Positions 23,901 to 31,535 of a DNA stretch of 33,219 nt are shown one piece after another (within the stretch, counting starts at the first letter, position 1; the number at the start of each line of letters is the position of its first letter). This DNA is from Caldithrix abyssi (GTDB lineage Bacteria; Calditrichota; Calditrichia; Calditrichales; Calditrichaceae). The DNA is taken from contig DRQG01000064.1 of NCBI GenBank assembly GCA_011369465.1, positions 1-33,219 on the forward strand. Direction: 5' to 3'. The notes below the pieces were generated by a model that saw only the letters and a list, made by a program, of their open reading frames with translations, ran no database searches and was not told where the DNA came from. The position numbers were made by a program, and so were the translations under genes.

Positions 23901-24862
23901 TTCGGGGCGCCGATTTAACCAATCAATTGCTTGTATTTGCCAAGAGAGGCAACCCACAGCTTACACGGGTAAGCATAAATGATATCGTAAAAGACAGCGT
24001 AAAAATTATCCGCTCAACATTCCCTAAATATATACAGATAGAAACAAATTTAGCCGAAGACATTCCGTTTGTTCTCTCCGATGAAGCTCAACTTCATCAG
24101 GTAATGATGAATTTGTGTGTCAACGCCCGGGATGCAATTGAAGGACAGGGAACCATAACCATTAATACGAAAAACCTGACTATCGATAAAGAAATTGCCA
24201 TACAGCATAACGTTACTCAAGAAAACAGTTATGTGGTTGTAGAAGTCGCTGATACCGGTGTGGGCATCGATCCGGATACGCTCAAACATATTTTTGAACC
24301 GTTCTTTTCTACCAAGGAACAGGGTAAAGGATCCGGTTTGGGTTTATCTATGATTTACGGATTCGTGCACAGCCAGAACGGGTTTATCGACGTTGAAAGT
24401 ACACCGGGTAGGGGCTCTATCTTCCGCATTTTTTTACCGGCCATCCCCGGGGAAGAAATTAAAGCAGCCAGAGATGAAACACAATTACAAAAAGGTAATG
24501 AAGTTATCTTAATCGTGGATGACGAGCAGGTTTTGCGTGACTTTTTACGCCAGGCTCTGGAAGGATACGGTTATACGGTTTTAGAAGCGGATGACGGCGA
24601 AGCGGCAGTAAAAATATTTAAAGAGAACAACGATCGGATTCAACTGATTATACTGGATATGATTATGCCCAATATGAGCGGCGAAAAAGCCCTTTTTTAT
24701 ATCCGGCAGATCAACTCGTCCATTCCCGTACTGGTGTCTTCGGGGTATAGTGATAAGGATAAATTTGAAAAAATTGCGGAACTGGGTATCTCCGGGATCT
24801 TGCACAAACCGTTCCGTATCAATAAGCTCCTCACACAAATCCGCACCATTCTGGATAACTGA
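20987..24862 (+). CDS. Hybrid sensor histidine kinase with two-component propeller sensor, PAS and receiver domains
   Basis: This 1291-residue envelope sensor starts with a signal-like segment (FKVLFFFPFLLYG). A periplasmic region built of two-component-regulator propeller repeats follows (~25-650, recurrent DKDGLMWFSTRSGITSYDG-like units). Next are a Y_Y_Y domain (~660-735), one membrane helix (~746-771), a short coiled coil and a PAS domain (~795-905). The kinase core has its H-box at GGIAHDFNN with His934, the N-box NLCVNARDAIEGQG, and G-boxes DTGVGI and GKGSGLGLSMIYG. A C-terminal receiver has the acidic pair Asp1178-Asp1179, phospho-acceptor Asp1224 and Lys1274. It resembles the polysaccharide-sensing HTCS proteins of Bacteroidota but ends at the receiver with no AraC-type DNA-binding domain. 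It must therefore pass phosphate to another protein or act by itself. The ligand is unknown. Confidence 0.93.
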   Translation: MMIKRLKILFKVLFFFPFLLYGQKYVTQVYNLENGLPSTLVYDIAQDKDGLMWFSTRSGITSYDGVNWVTYHASQAILSRDFTHLGIDNKGTIWTTTQILEDGIFYLDGDSLVWINGPNEYPIEATSYNRITSFTIFYSTNTMYVAVGTLRNGLYLWDSERWINYSSQNSPLGNFIINLQSDGHSLYILNERGLIEFTGGKFSTQLQETYNLKPGQIYDISLEYSNTLPYKHRQIKRIWLLASEWIGYIDQNTLYTFRHNIRLRSPFNTDSYQKYCSLPDGHNGYLFSTNEQIFHFTSRREIRLLNSLNGIAGEGAKSFFMDAEKNIWFSNDRGVTKIPSFRLKNYTNQDGLLEDEVTAIDRLKDGTLIFGHNTGITFLNDDEYEYMVINIHRPYLALTRIMDIAVDSLGRIWIADKTRGVGLVKPDKTIKWFPLNGVGAHSLFVKSVNEIWAGTSIGIKKIINGKIESRENSNSFRDLVRNFSSAKDGSILIATLSNGLYVYKDGRWNNYHSYTNREMNSTYCAYMDNDGKLFVGTRFGLCTVQGDSFVVLKSPFSINRPVYFIEEDSKKNLWFGTDNGVYFWNGKTLRHINKNNGLAGNEMNRAAFLEDDKGCIWLGTEEGLSQYNGDYDHSAQIIPQLKLTSIQVNGRHLGPTKNIHLGHSENNLTIHFRYTSFRDESKVILRYKLEGFDNEWRTNKKITSTVLHYFNLPPGDYRVMMQLESVDRNHSPLVQSKMISIAVPFWQSWWFYFVLVSMLSFFLYYFVSYYSRLRYAKQLEQQIDLRTRQLRLSEMKYRSVFENSQDAVMISNPKGNIIDANPAALEMFGYDNKEEFLELSVPQDIYLDIKDREKFLKEIKEFGFVKDMELRLKRKDGAPLVVLLSSTLHKDVENGDEQYLTVLKDVTERWQLKEQLAQAQRMESIGMLAGGIAHDFNNILGGILGYASLMKLQMPKEDRFYKFVDSIEKSAVRGADLTNQLLVFAKRGNPQLTRVSINDIVKDSVKIIRSTFPKYIQIETNLAEDIPFVLSDEAQLHQVMMNLCVNARDAIEGQGTITINTKNLTIDKEIAIQHNVTQENSYVVVEVADTGVGIDPDTLKHIFEPFFSTKEQGKGSGLGLSMIYGFVHSQNGFIDVESTPGRGSIFRIFLPAIPGEEIKAARDETQLQKGNEVILIVDDEQVLRDFLRQALEGYGYTVLEADDGEAAVKIFKENNDRIQLIILDMIMPNMSGEKALFYIRQINSSIPVLVSSGYSDKDKFEKIAELGISGILHKPFRINKLLTQIRTILDN

Positions 24863-24863
24863 T

Positions 24864-26288
24864 CTATTTTCTTTTGGGCCGGTAAACGTGGGTGCTTTGT
24901 CCGAAAAACATCTCCGCTGTTTCCATTACCGTTTCCGAAAGGGTGGGATGCGGATGGATGGAAAGTTTCACATCGCTGGCGTTGGCCGCCATCTCGATAG
25001 CCAAGACTCCTTCCGATATGAGCTCTCCCGCACCGCTTCCGGCAACTCCCATGCCGAGGACCCGTTCCGTTTCAGGATCAATGATTAATTTGGTTAAGCC
25101 ATCCGTACGATCCATGGTAACCGCACGGCCGGAGGCAGCCCAGGGGAAGCGCAGTACATCCACTTTTCGTTTTTCCTGTTTGGCCTGTGTTTCGGTTAAA
25201 CCGGCCCAGGCAATTTCGGGATCGGTAAAAACCACAGCCGGAATGGCGGCCGGTTCGTAGTAGGCTTTATGTCCGGCAATCACTTCCACGGCAATGCGGC
25301 CTTCGTGGGAGGCTTTGTGGGCCAGCATGGGCTCTCCGGCAATATCCCCGATAGCAAAAATGTTGGGTTCCGCTGTACGTCGCTGACCGTCCACCTTCAC
25401 AAAACCGCGCTCATCCAATTCTATTCTGGTATTTTCCAATCCGATTCCGTTCGTATTGGGGGTTCTTCCCACAGAGACCAATACGGTGTCAAATTTTTCT
25501 TCTTCCGTATTATTCTTTTCATCCTGCAGCGCCACGCGCACGCCACCCTTTACGGCCTTCATTTCCATCACCCGCGTTGATGTGCGGATGGACTCGAATT
25601 TTTCTTGCAGCGATCGTTCCAAAACACGGGCCAGGTCCCGATCGGCGCCGGGCAGGATATGCGGCAGCATTTCAACCACGGTTATTTTACTGCCCAATGC
25701 GGCGTAAACCGTGCCCATTTCCAGGCCTATGTATCCGCCGCCGATAATCAGCATATTTTTGGGTATCGATTTAAGCTCCAACGCACCGGTAGAATTAATT
25801 ACCCGTGGGCTGTCGATGTCCAGCGCAGGTATTTTTGCCGGTCTTGAGCCTGTTGCCAGGACGGCGTAATTAAATTGCAAACGCTGTTTACCCTGCTTAA
25901 CATCGATAATTTCCAGGGTTTGGTTATCTACAAACGAGGCCCGGCCCCGAATATGTTTTATTTTGCGCTGATTCCTGAGCTGGCCGGTACCACCGGTTAA
26001 TTTTTGCACCACGTCGTTTTTCCAGGAACGCAGAGCATCCAGATCGATGTGAGGTTCTTCAAAAGAGACGCCCCATTTGGCAGCTTCCCGACTTTCATTG
26101 ATCAGTTTGGCTACATGGAGCAGTGCTTTGGAGGGGATACAGCCGCGGTACAGGCAAACACCGCCCGGATTTGGTTCGGGATCGATAATGGTTACTTCCA
26201 AACCGAGATCGGCGGCTAAAAAGGCGGCGGCATATCCGCCCGGTCCGGCGCCGATTACGGCCAGATGTGTTGTTTCAATGGTTGACAT
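24864..26288 (-). CDS. lpdA: Dihydrolipoyl dehydrogenase (E3)
   Basis: E3 reoxidises the dihydrolipoyl arm of 2-oxoacid dehydrogenase complexes, passing electrons through a disulfide and FAD to NAD+. The 474-residue protein has the FAD Rossmann motif AVIGAGPGGYAAAFLAADLG, the redox pair Cys45 and Cys50 in GGVCLYRGCIPSK, the NAD-binding IIGGGYIGLEMGTVYAALGS, FAIGDIAGEPMLAHKA, and the C-terminal active-site HPHPTLSETV. I take the ATG at 26288, which has GGAG 6 nt upstream; an in-frame TTG at 26303 would add five residues. It is the last gene of the aceE-aceF-lpd operon, 24 nt after aceF. Its stop is separated from the convergent sensor kinase's stop by a single base, and no terminator is visible between them. 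Confidence 0.95.
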   Translation of the reverse strand: MSTIETTHLAVIGAGPGGYAAAFLAADLGLEVTIIDPEPNPGGVCLYRGCIPSKALLHVAKLINESREAAKWGVSFEEPHIDLDALRSWKNDVVQKLTGGTGQLRNQRKIKHIRGRASFVDNQTLEIIDVKQGKQRLQFNYAVLATGSRPAKIPALDIDSPRVINSTGALELKSIPKNMLIIGGGYIGLEMGTVYAALGSKITVVEMLPHILPGADRDLARVLERSLQEKFESIRTSTRVMEMKAVKGGVRVALQDEKNNTEEEKFDTVLVSVGRTPNTNGIGLENTRIELDERGFVKVDGQRRTAEPNIFAIGDIAGEPMLAHKASHEGRIAVEVIAGHKAYYEPAAIPAVVFTDPEIAWAGLTETQAKQEKRKVDVLRFPWAASGRAVTMDRTDGLTKLIIDPETERVLGMGVAGSGAGELISEGVLAIEMAANASDVKLSIHPHPTLSETVMETAEMFFGQSTHVYRPKRK

Positions 26289-26294
26289 TCTATA

Positions 26295-26298
26295 CTCC
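26295..26298 (-). promoter_or_regulatory. Shine-Dalgarno deciding the lpd start
   Basis: GGAG on the minus strand lies 6 nt before the ATG at 26288. It overlaps the alternative TTG-initiated extension, which it argues against. Confidence 0.65.
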
Positions 26299-26312
26299 GA
26301 CAATAATTCTAT

Positions 26313-27650
26313 TTATCCTTCCAGTGACAGCAGAAACGGTTGTTCCAGGGCCTGGCAAACCCAGCGCAGAAAGCGGGCCGCATCGGCTCCGTCGATCAGA
26401 CGGTGATCATAGGAAAGCGACAATGGCAGCATCAGACGCGGTACAAACGCATTGCCGTCATATACGGGTTCGTAGGAAGCGCGCGATACGCCTAAAATAG
26501 CAACTTCCGGGGCGTTGACCACCGGCGTAAAACCCGTACCGCCGATCCCGCCCAAATTGGAAATGCTGAAATTACCGCCCTGCATCTCGTCCAGGCTCAG
26601 CTTGCGGTCACGTGCTTTTACCGAAAGTTCCGTAAGTTCCTGCGACAGTTGTAATATATTTTTTTGATCCACATTCTTTATGACAGGCACCAGCAGGCCG
26701 TGTTCCGTATCCACGGCAACACCAATATTGTAATATTTTTTGTAAATAATTTCCTTCTTGATCATATCGATGCTGGCGTTAAAAGCGGGGAATATTTTTA
26801 GAGCCTTTTCGACTACCTTGAGCAGAATGGCCGTAACGGTGAGTTTGGCGCCTAATTGCTCCGCTTTACCGCCAAACTGTTTGCGTAATTTTTCCAGATC
26901 GGTAATATCGGCTTTATCAAACTGGGTTACGTGGGGAATGGTGGCCCAGGCGTAACTGAGATGTTGGGCCGTTTTTTCGCGGATCTTATTCATGGACTGG
27001 CGTTCTACCGTTCCCCATTTGGAAAAATCAGGCAAGGGCTCGTCCTGCACGCCTTTGAGCAGACCGGAGGCGGCCTGCTTTTGCTGGTTGATCATTTTGG
27101 CGTAGGCTTTCACATCTTCAACGGATATTCTGCCTCCGGGCCCTGAGCCGTTCACCTGGTTGATGTCCACACCGATCTCCCGGGCAAAACGGCGCACGCT
27201 GGGTGCGGCAGGAGCTATAAACCGTTCGGAATCGGGCAAATCAGCAGCGATAGACTTAACTGGTTGCTCTTTATCAGGTTGTTTTTCCGGCGTCTCGGGT
27301 TCGGCGGGCGGCGTTTCTTCAGTTTCTGTTGCTTTTTTGTCTATATTCACTTCCTCATCCGTTGGGGTTGCATCCTTTTCTTCTTCGGTTTGGGGCTGCT
27401 TAGCCGAAGCGGCTTGTGCGTCCACCGTAAGAATAACTTGCCCCACCTGAACCTCGTCGCCGTCATTTACGGGCACCTCTTTAACGACACCCGTGGTTTC
27501 GCTGGGTACTTCGATGACCGCTTTATCGGTTTCCAGCTCCATAATAATCTGGTTTTCTTCTATCGGGTCGCCGGGTTTTACCAAAACATTCACAACGGTG
27601 CCGCCGGAAATGTTTTCTCCTAACTCAGGAAGTTTTAATTCGTGTATCAT
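26313..27650 (-). CDS. aceF: Dihydrolipoamide acetyltransferase, pyruvate dehydrogenase E2
   Basis: E2 forms the core of the complex and moves the acetyl group from E1 to CoA on a swinging lipoyl arm. The 445-residue protein has one lipoyl domain (residues 1-78) with the lipoylated Lys43 in ELETDKAVIEV, and an acidic, Pro/Glu-rich linker (~80-135). A peripheral subunit-binding domain covers ~143-180 (APSVRRFAREIGVDINQVNGSGPGGRI). The catalytic domain (~215-445) ends in SLSYDHRLIDGADAARFL with the active-site His416. Escherichia coli E2 has three lipoyl domains; a single one is common elsewhere. The flanking genes are aceE upstream and lpd 24 nt downstream. The ATG at 27650 has only a weak gggtaa upstream. 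Confidence 0.94.
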   Translation of the reverse strand: MIHELKLPELGENISGGTVVNVLVKPGDPIEENQIIMELETDKAVIEVPSETTGVVKEVPVNDGDEVQVGQVILTVDAQAASAKQPQTEEEKDATPTDEEVNIDKKATETEETPPAEPETPEKQPDKEQPVKSIAADLPDSERFIAPAAPSVRRFAREIGVDINQVNGSGPGGRISVEDVKAYAKMINQQKQAASGLLKGVQDEPLPDFSKWGTVERQSMNKIREKTAQHLSYAWATIPHVTQFDKADITDLEKLRKQFGGKAEQLGAKLTVTAILLKVVEKALKIFPAFNASIDMIKKEIIYKKYYNIGVAVDTEHGLLVPVIKNVDQKNILQLSQELTELSVKARDRKLSLDEMQGGNFSISNLGGIGGTGFTPVVNAPEVAILGVSRASYEPVYDGNAFVPRLMLPLSLSYDHRLIDGADAARFLRWVCQALEQPFLLSLEG

Positions 27651-28045
27651 TTATTTTACCCTTGGTTTAAGCTATTGGTTTTTGGCGATTAGTTCTCAGT
27701 TTTCAGTTATTAAGTTATTGGACTTTTAGCTATTGGCTATTGGCTGTTAGCTTTCAGGTGCCTGCCCTGAGCGCAGTCGAAGGGTCAGTTCTCAGTTATC
27801 AGTCATTAAGTTATTAGTTCTTAGTTCCGAGTTTCAAGTTTCTAATTTCCAATTTCCAGCATCCAGTTACGAGTTCCCAGTTTCCAGTTTCCAATTTCTA
27901 TTTTCTCGTCACTTGTCACTCAATACTCTGTACTAAATACTATGTACTTCTCGCAAGATAAATCTTGCGTTACTTTGTGCCTCTGTGCCTTTGCCCCTGA
28001 GTGCCTTTATATTCTTAATTTTTCATTCTTAATTCTTAATTACTT
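27651..28045. repeat. aceE-aceF gap filled by a modular repeat array
   Basis: There is no gene in these 395 nt, although the gap lies inside what should be a single operon. Read on the minus strand from aceE, it holds: an AT-rich run of aagaattaag-like words; the 18-nt palindrome (27952-27969); agaaaatagaaattgg (27891-27906); ggatgctgg (27856-27864); a long stretch of degenerate 7-10-nt words such as aactgagaactga and taacttaatgactga (~27661-27855); and cccttcgactgcgctcaggg (27765-27784). The order matches the ftsK-lolA gap array. Confidence 0.8.
27952..27969. repeat. 18-nt palindrome, copy 3
   Basis: cgcaagataaatcttgcg is the reverse complement of the copies at 9625 and 9814. On the minus strand it is followed by agaag, as copy 1 is on the plus strand. 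Confidence 0.85.
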
Positions 28046-30727
28046 TCAACTCGTCATCGGGTTTAGTTTATCCGGATCTATATCCATTTTTTTGATCGCT
28101 TTTTTCAATGTATCTGCTGGTACCTTTCCTTCTTTCATCAGCAAGTACAATGCGGCCAGGGTAATGTAACGTTCATCCACTTCAAAAAAGTCGCGCAGGT
28201 GGCGGCGACCGTCGCTGCGACCAAAACCGTCCGTTCCCAGCGAGAAGAAAGGCCCGGGTATCCAGCGGGCAATGGATTCGGGCAGCGCTTTTACGTAGTC
28301 CGAGGCGGCCACAAAGACCCCGTCGCTTCCCTTTAGGGTCTGAGCAATATAGGGCACTTTCGGCCGGGATGACGGATTGAACAGATTTTCACGTTCGCAT
28401 AGCAGAGCATCGCGGTGTAGTTCTTTGTAACTGGTCACACTCCATACATCGCAGGCAATTTTGTATTCTTTTTCCAGTATGTCAGCCGCGGCAACCACTT
28501 TATTGAGTATGGCGCCGCTGCCCATCAATTGTGCCCGGCCTTTCGCTGTTTTTAACCCGGAAGCGCGCAATTTGTACATACCTTTCAGGATGCCCTCTTT
28601 AATATTTTTAGCGGAAGGCATAGCCGGCTGAGGATAATTTTCGTTCATCACGGTTAAATAGTAAAAAACGTCTTCCTGATCTATGTACATTCGACGCAAA
28701 CCGTCTTCTATAATTACGGCCAGCTCATAAGCATAGGCCGGGTCGTAGGCTTTTAATGTGGGAATAGGATAAGCCAGTAAGTGGCTGTTGCCATCCTGAT
28801 GCTGCAAGCCTTCGCCGGCCAGCGTGGTGCGTCCCGCCGTACCGCCTACCAGGAAACCGCGTGTGCGCATATCCGCGGCAGCCCAGGCTAAATCGCCCAC
28901 ACGCTGCAGGCCGAACATGGAATAATAAATGAAAAACGGTATGGTATTGATGCCATAATTGGAATAGGCCGTACCGGCTGCAATGAAAGAAGACATGGAA
29001 CCGGCTTCGGTGATACCTTCTTCAAATATCTGACCGTTTTTAGCCTCTTTGTAATAGAGCAGGCTTTCTTTATCCACCGGTTCGTATAGCTGCCCCACGT
29101 GCGAATAAATCCCCACCTGCCGGAACAGGGCCTCCATACCAAAGGTGCGGGCTTCGTCGGGGACAATGGGTACAATCAGTTTGCCGATTTCTTTGTCGCG
29201 CAGCATTTTGGAGAGCATACGCACAAAAACCATGGTGGTCGATACTTCCCGGTCGTCGGTTCCGGTCAGGAACTCTTCAAACAGCTTTTCATCGATGCGG
29301 CGCACGGGTTCGCTTTTCATCCGCCGGCCGGGCAGGTAGCCGTTTAACTGACGGCGGCGTTCGTGCAGATATTGCATTTCCGGGCTGTCATCGGCCGGTC
29401 TGAAAAAAGGCAAAGTATCGATTTCTTCATCCGAGATAGGAATGCCGAAACGGGAACGGAATTGGCGCAGTTCCTGTTCGTTCAGTTTTTTCTGTTGATG
29501 GGTAATGTTTTTACCTTCGCCCGCTTCACCGAGTCCGTAACCTTTAACGGTCCGGGCCAGTATCACGGTTGGTGCGCCTTTGTGATTTACCGCAGCATGA
29601 TAAGCCGCATACACTTTTTCCGGGTCGTGTCCGCCGAGACGCAGTTTGGTCAGTTGTTCGTCCGAAAGATGGCTGACCAGATCGAGCAGGGCCGGATATT
29701 TACCCCAGAAATGTTTGCGCAAATAAGCACCGCCGCGAACGATGTAGTTTTGATACTCGCCGTCAACCACTTCGCCCATGCGCTTTACCAGCAGACCGTC
29801 TTTATCCCGCGCCAGGATGGGGTCCCAGTCGCTGCCCCAAATAACTTTAATCACATTCCAGCCGGCGCCGCGGAAAACCGTTTCCAGTTCCTGGATAATT
29901 TTACCGTTGCCGCGTACCGGTCCGTCCAGCCTTTGCAGGTTGCAGTTGATCACAAAGATGAGATTGTCGAGCTTTTCGCGCGCGGCCAGCGAAATGGCGC
30001 CCAGCGCTTCCGGTTCGTCGGTTTCGCCGTCGCCCAAAAAGGCCCACACCTTTTCGCCGCCCGGTTTCTTTAAACCGCGATCCACCAGATAGCGGTTAAA
30101 ACGGGCCTGGTAAATAGCCATCAAAGGACCCAAACCCATGGAAACCGTGGCGAATTGCCAGAAGTCGGGTTTCAGCCAGGGATGCGGATAGGATGGCAAG
30201 CCCTTGGCTTCTTTATGATTTTCATGGCGGAAATTTAAGAGTTCCTCCGTGCTGATGCGGCCTTCCAGAAAAGCGCGAGCGTAAATGCCCGGCGAAGCGT
30301 GACCCTGAAAGAAGACCATGTCGCCGCTAAAATCGTCTTTGGGAGCCCGGAAAAAATGATTAAAACCTACCTCGTATAATGTAGCCGCCGAAGAGTATGT
30401 GGAAATATGGCCGCCTATGCCGTTTTCGTTACGGTTGGCGCGCACCACCATAGCCATGGCGTTCCAGCGGATGATGCTTTTGATCCGCCGCTCGATTTCG
30501 CGGCTGCCGGGGTAGGTAGGCTGTTTTTCGACGGGAATGGTGTTGATATAGGGTGTGTTGGCCGTAAAGGGCAGTTTGATTCCCCGTGAAAAAATCCGAC
30601 GATGCAAATCGCGCATCAGATTTTGTACCCGTTCCGCGCCGCCGTTTTCGATTACATAATCGATGGATTCCAGCCATTCCTGAGTTTCCAGTTGTTCCAG
30701 ATGTTGGTCTTTTTTATAGTCCGCCAT
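28046..30727 (-). CDS. aceE: Pyruvate dehydrogenase E1 component, homodimeric type
   Basis: E1 decarboxylates pyruvate with thiamine diphosphate and acetylates the E2 lipoyl group. The 893-residue length and order match the single-chain, homodimeric AceE of Escherichia coli (887 residues) rather than the split alpha/beta form. The thiamine-diphosphate motif runs from Gly232 (GDGETDEPEALGA) to NCNLQRLDGPVRG near 261-273. Other family segments are GGHISTYSSAATLYEVGFNHF, FFQGHASPGIYARAFLEGR, RTVKGYGLG, and GRTTLAGEGLQHQDG. A longer in-frame start at 30790 exists, but ATG 30727 has a strong GAGGAAG 8 nt upstream and begins where E. coli AceE does. It is first in the aceE-aceF-lpd operon. Confidence 0.95.
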   Translation of the reverse strand: MADYKKDQHLEQLETQEWLESIDYVIENGGAERVQNLMRDLHRRIFSRGIKLPFTANTPYINTIPVEKQPTYPGSREIERRIKSIIRWNAMAMVVRANRNENGIGGHISTYSSAATLYEVGFNHFFRAPKDDFSGDMVFFQGHASPGIYARAFLEGRISTEELLNFRHENHKEAKGLPSYPHPWLKPDFWQFATVSMGLGPLMAIYQARFNRYLVDRGLKKPGGEKVWAFLGDGETDEPEALGAISLAAREKLDNLIFVINCNLQRLDGPVRGNGKIIQELETVFRGAGWNVIKVIWGSDWDPILARDKDGLLVKRMGEVVDGEYQNYIVRGGAYLRKHFWGKYPALLDLVSHLSDEQLTKLRLGGHDPEKVYAAYHAAVNHKGAPTVILARTVKGYGLGEAGEGKNITHQQKKLNEQELRQFRSRFGIPISDEEIDTLPFFRPADDSPEMQYLHERRRQLNGYLPGRRMKSEPVRRIDEKLFEEFLTGTDDREVSTTMVFVRMLSKMLRDKEIGKLIVPIVPDEARTFGMEALFRQVGIYSHVGQLYEPVDKESLLYYKEAKNGQIFEEGITEAGSMSSFIAAGTAYSNYGINTIPFFIYYSMFGLQRVGDLAWAAADMRTRGFLVGGTAGRTTLAGEGLQHQDGNSHLLAYPIPTLKAYDPAYAYELAVIIEDGLRRMYIDQEDVFYYLTVMNENYPQPAMPSAKNIKEGILKGMYKLRASGLKTAKGRAQLMGSGAILNKVVAAADILEKEYKIACDVWSVTSYKELHRDALLCERENLFNPSSRPKVPYIAQTLKGSDGVFVAASDYVKALPESIARWIPGPFFSLGTDGFGRSDGRRHLRDFFEVDERYITLAALYLLMKEGKVPADTLKKAIKKMDIDPDKLNPMTS

Positions 30728-30735
30728 TTTTATTT

Positions 30736-30742
30736 CTTCCTC
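30736..30742 (-). promoter_or_regulatory. Shine-Dalgarno deciding the aceE start
   Basis: GAGGAAG on the minus strand lies 8 nt before the ATG at 30727. This favours that start over the in-frame ATG 63 nt upstream, whose extra 21 residues have no family counterpart. Confidence 0.8.
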
Positions 30743-30956
30743 AAGTTTATCTGTTTTATTATACCGAACGTTGTTTCCAACTGTATTCATCTTATAGCTT
30801 ATTAATTAACGCAAAGTGCGCCTAAATATTCCGAAAAAAACATAAAATTGACCTGTTTATTTGTTGATGAATTACATAGTCTGATGATACCGGACATGAA
30901 AGGATACATAAAATAGGCGATTACTTTTCTCTATAGAAAATGACTTAAACAAGAAC

Positions 30957-31535
30957 TTACTTCTGTGGAAAAAGCGGTAAGGAAACAATCTGTTCCGCCT
31001 GCCAGAGATGCCGTCGTTCATGCGCGGCGAGGATAGAAACGATTTCGACAAAGCTCCAGCTGAAATGGCGGGACCCCGGCGAGTAAAATCGCAGACCTTT
31101 TAACCGGTAATAGACAGCCTGATTGAGCATGGCTTCTATTTTATTGTGTATATCCATAAATTGCAGTACGGTTTCTTCCCGAAGCAAAGGATTTTTGGGG
31201 AGTAATTTTTTAGGCGCTTTAAAACGCAGATGGTAGGGCGGTTCCATCAAATACAAGAAGAAGCGTCCCAAAATAGACCATTCCGCATCCTGTATGAGCG
31301 GTTTCTCCGCCTTATGCAACACATTCAATTTACCAAGGATATTATCCAAATAACTTTGATTGGTTATATTGATATGCAGGAGGTTGTCCAATACAGACCA
31401 TTTATCATATTCCGGCCGCCAGTTGACTTGCCGGTCTGAGAGCGGGTAGATCAGATCCTTCATACGTTCGGCATTGATTTCAAATTCCGCAAGTAGTTTT
31501 GTACACGCAGCGTTCAGTTCTTTAAACATGCTCAT
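30957..31535 (-). CDS. DinB-like four-helix protein
   Basis: This 192-residue soluble protein has the DinB/YfiT-like four-helix pattern. Helix one contains LLAEFEINAERMKDLIYPLSDRQVNWRPE followed by KWSVLDNLLHI, the usual W-S-xx-x-LxH segment carrying the first metal histidine near residue 54. The C-terminal helix has ILAAHERRHLWQAEQIV, carrying the other two histidines as H-xxx-H. The family binds a divalent metal and includes thiol-dependent transferases, but most members have no known substrate. Its start overlaps the stop of the upstream membrane-protein gene by 4 nt (ATGA), so the two are co-translated. It ends 229 nt before aceE and is on the same strand; no terminator is visible in between. 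Confidence 0.82.
   Translation of the reverse strand: MSMFKELNAACTKLLAEFEINAERMKDLIYPLSDRQVNWRPEYDKWSVLDNLLHINITNQSYLDNILGKLNVLHKAEKPLIQDAEWSILGRFFLYLMEPPYHLRFKAPKKLLPKNPLLREETVLQFMDIHNKIEAMLNQAVYYRLKGLRFYSPGSRHFSWSFVEIVSILAAHERRHLWQAEQIVSLPLFPQK

Noticed and set aside
29363-30073. 236-codon open frame on the plus strand
   Set aside because: It is antisense to the thiamine-diphosphate region of aceE and has no family pattern.
30728-30790. Upstream ATG extending aceE by 21 residues
   Set aside because: The GAGGAAG site in front of 30727 and the alignment with the E. coli AceE N-terminus favour the shorter form.
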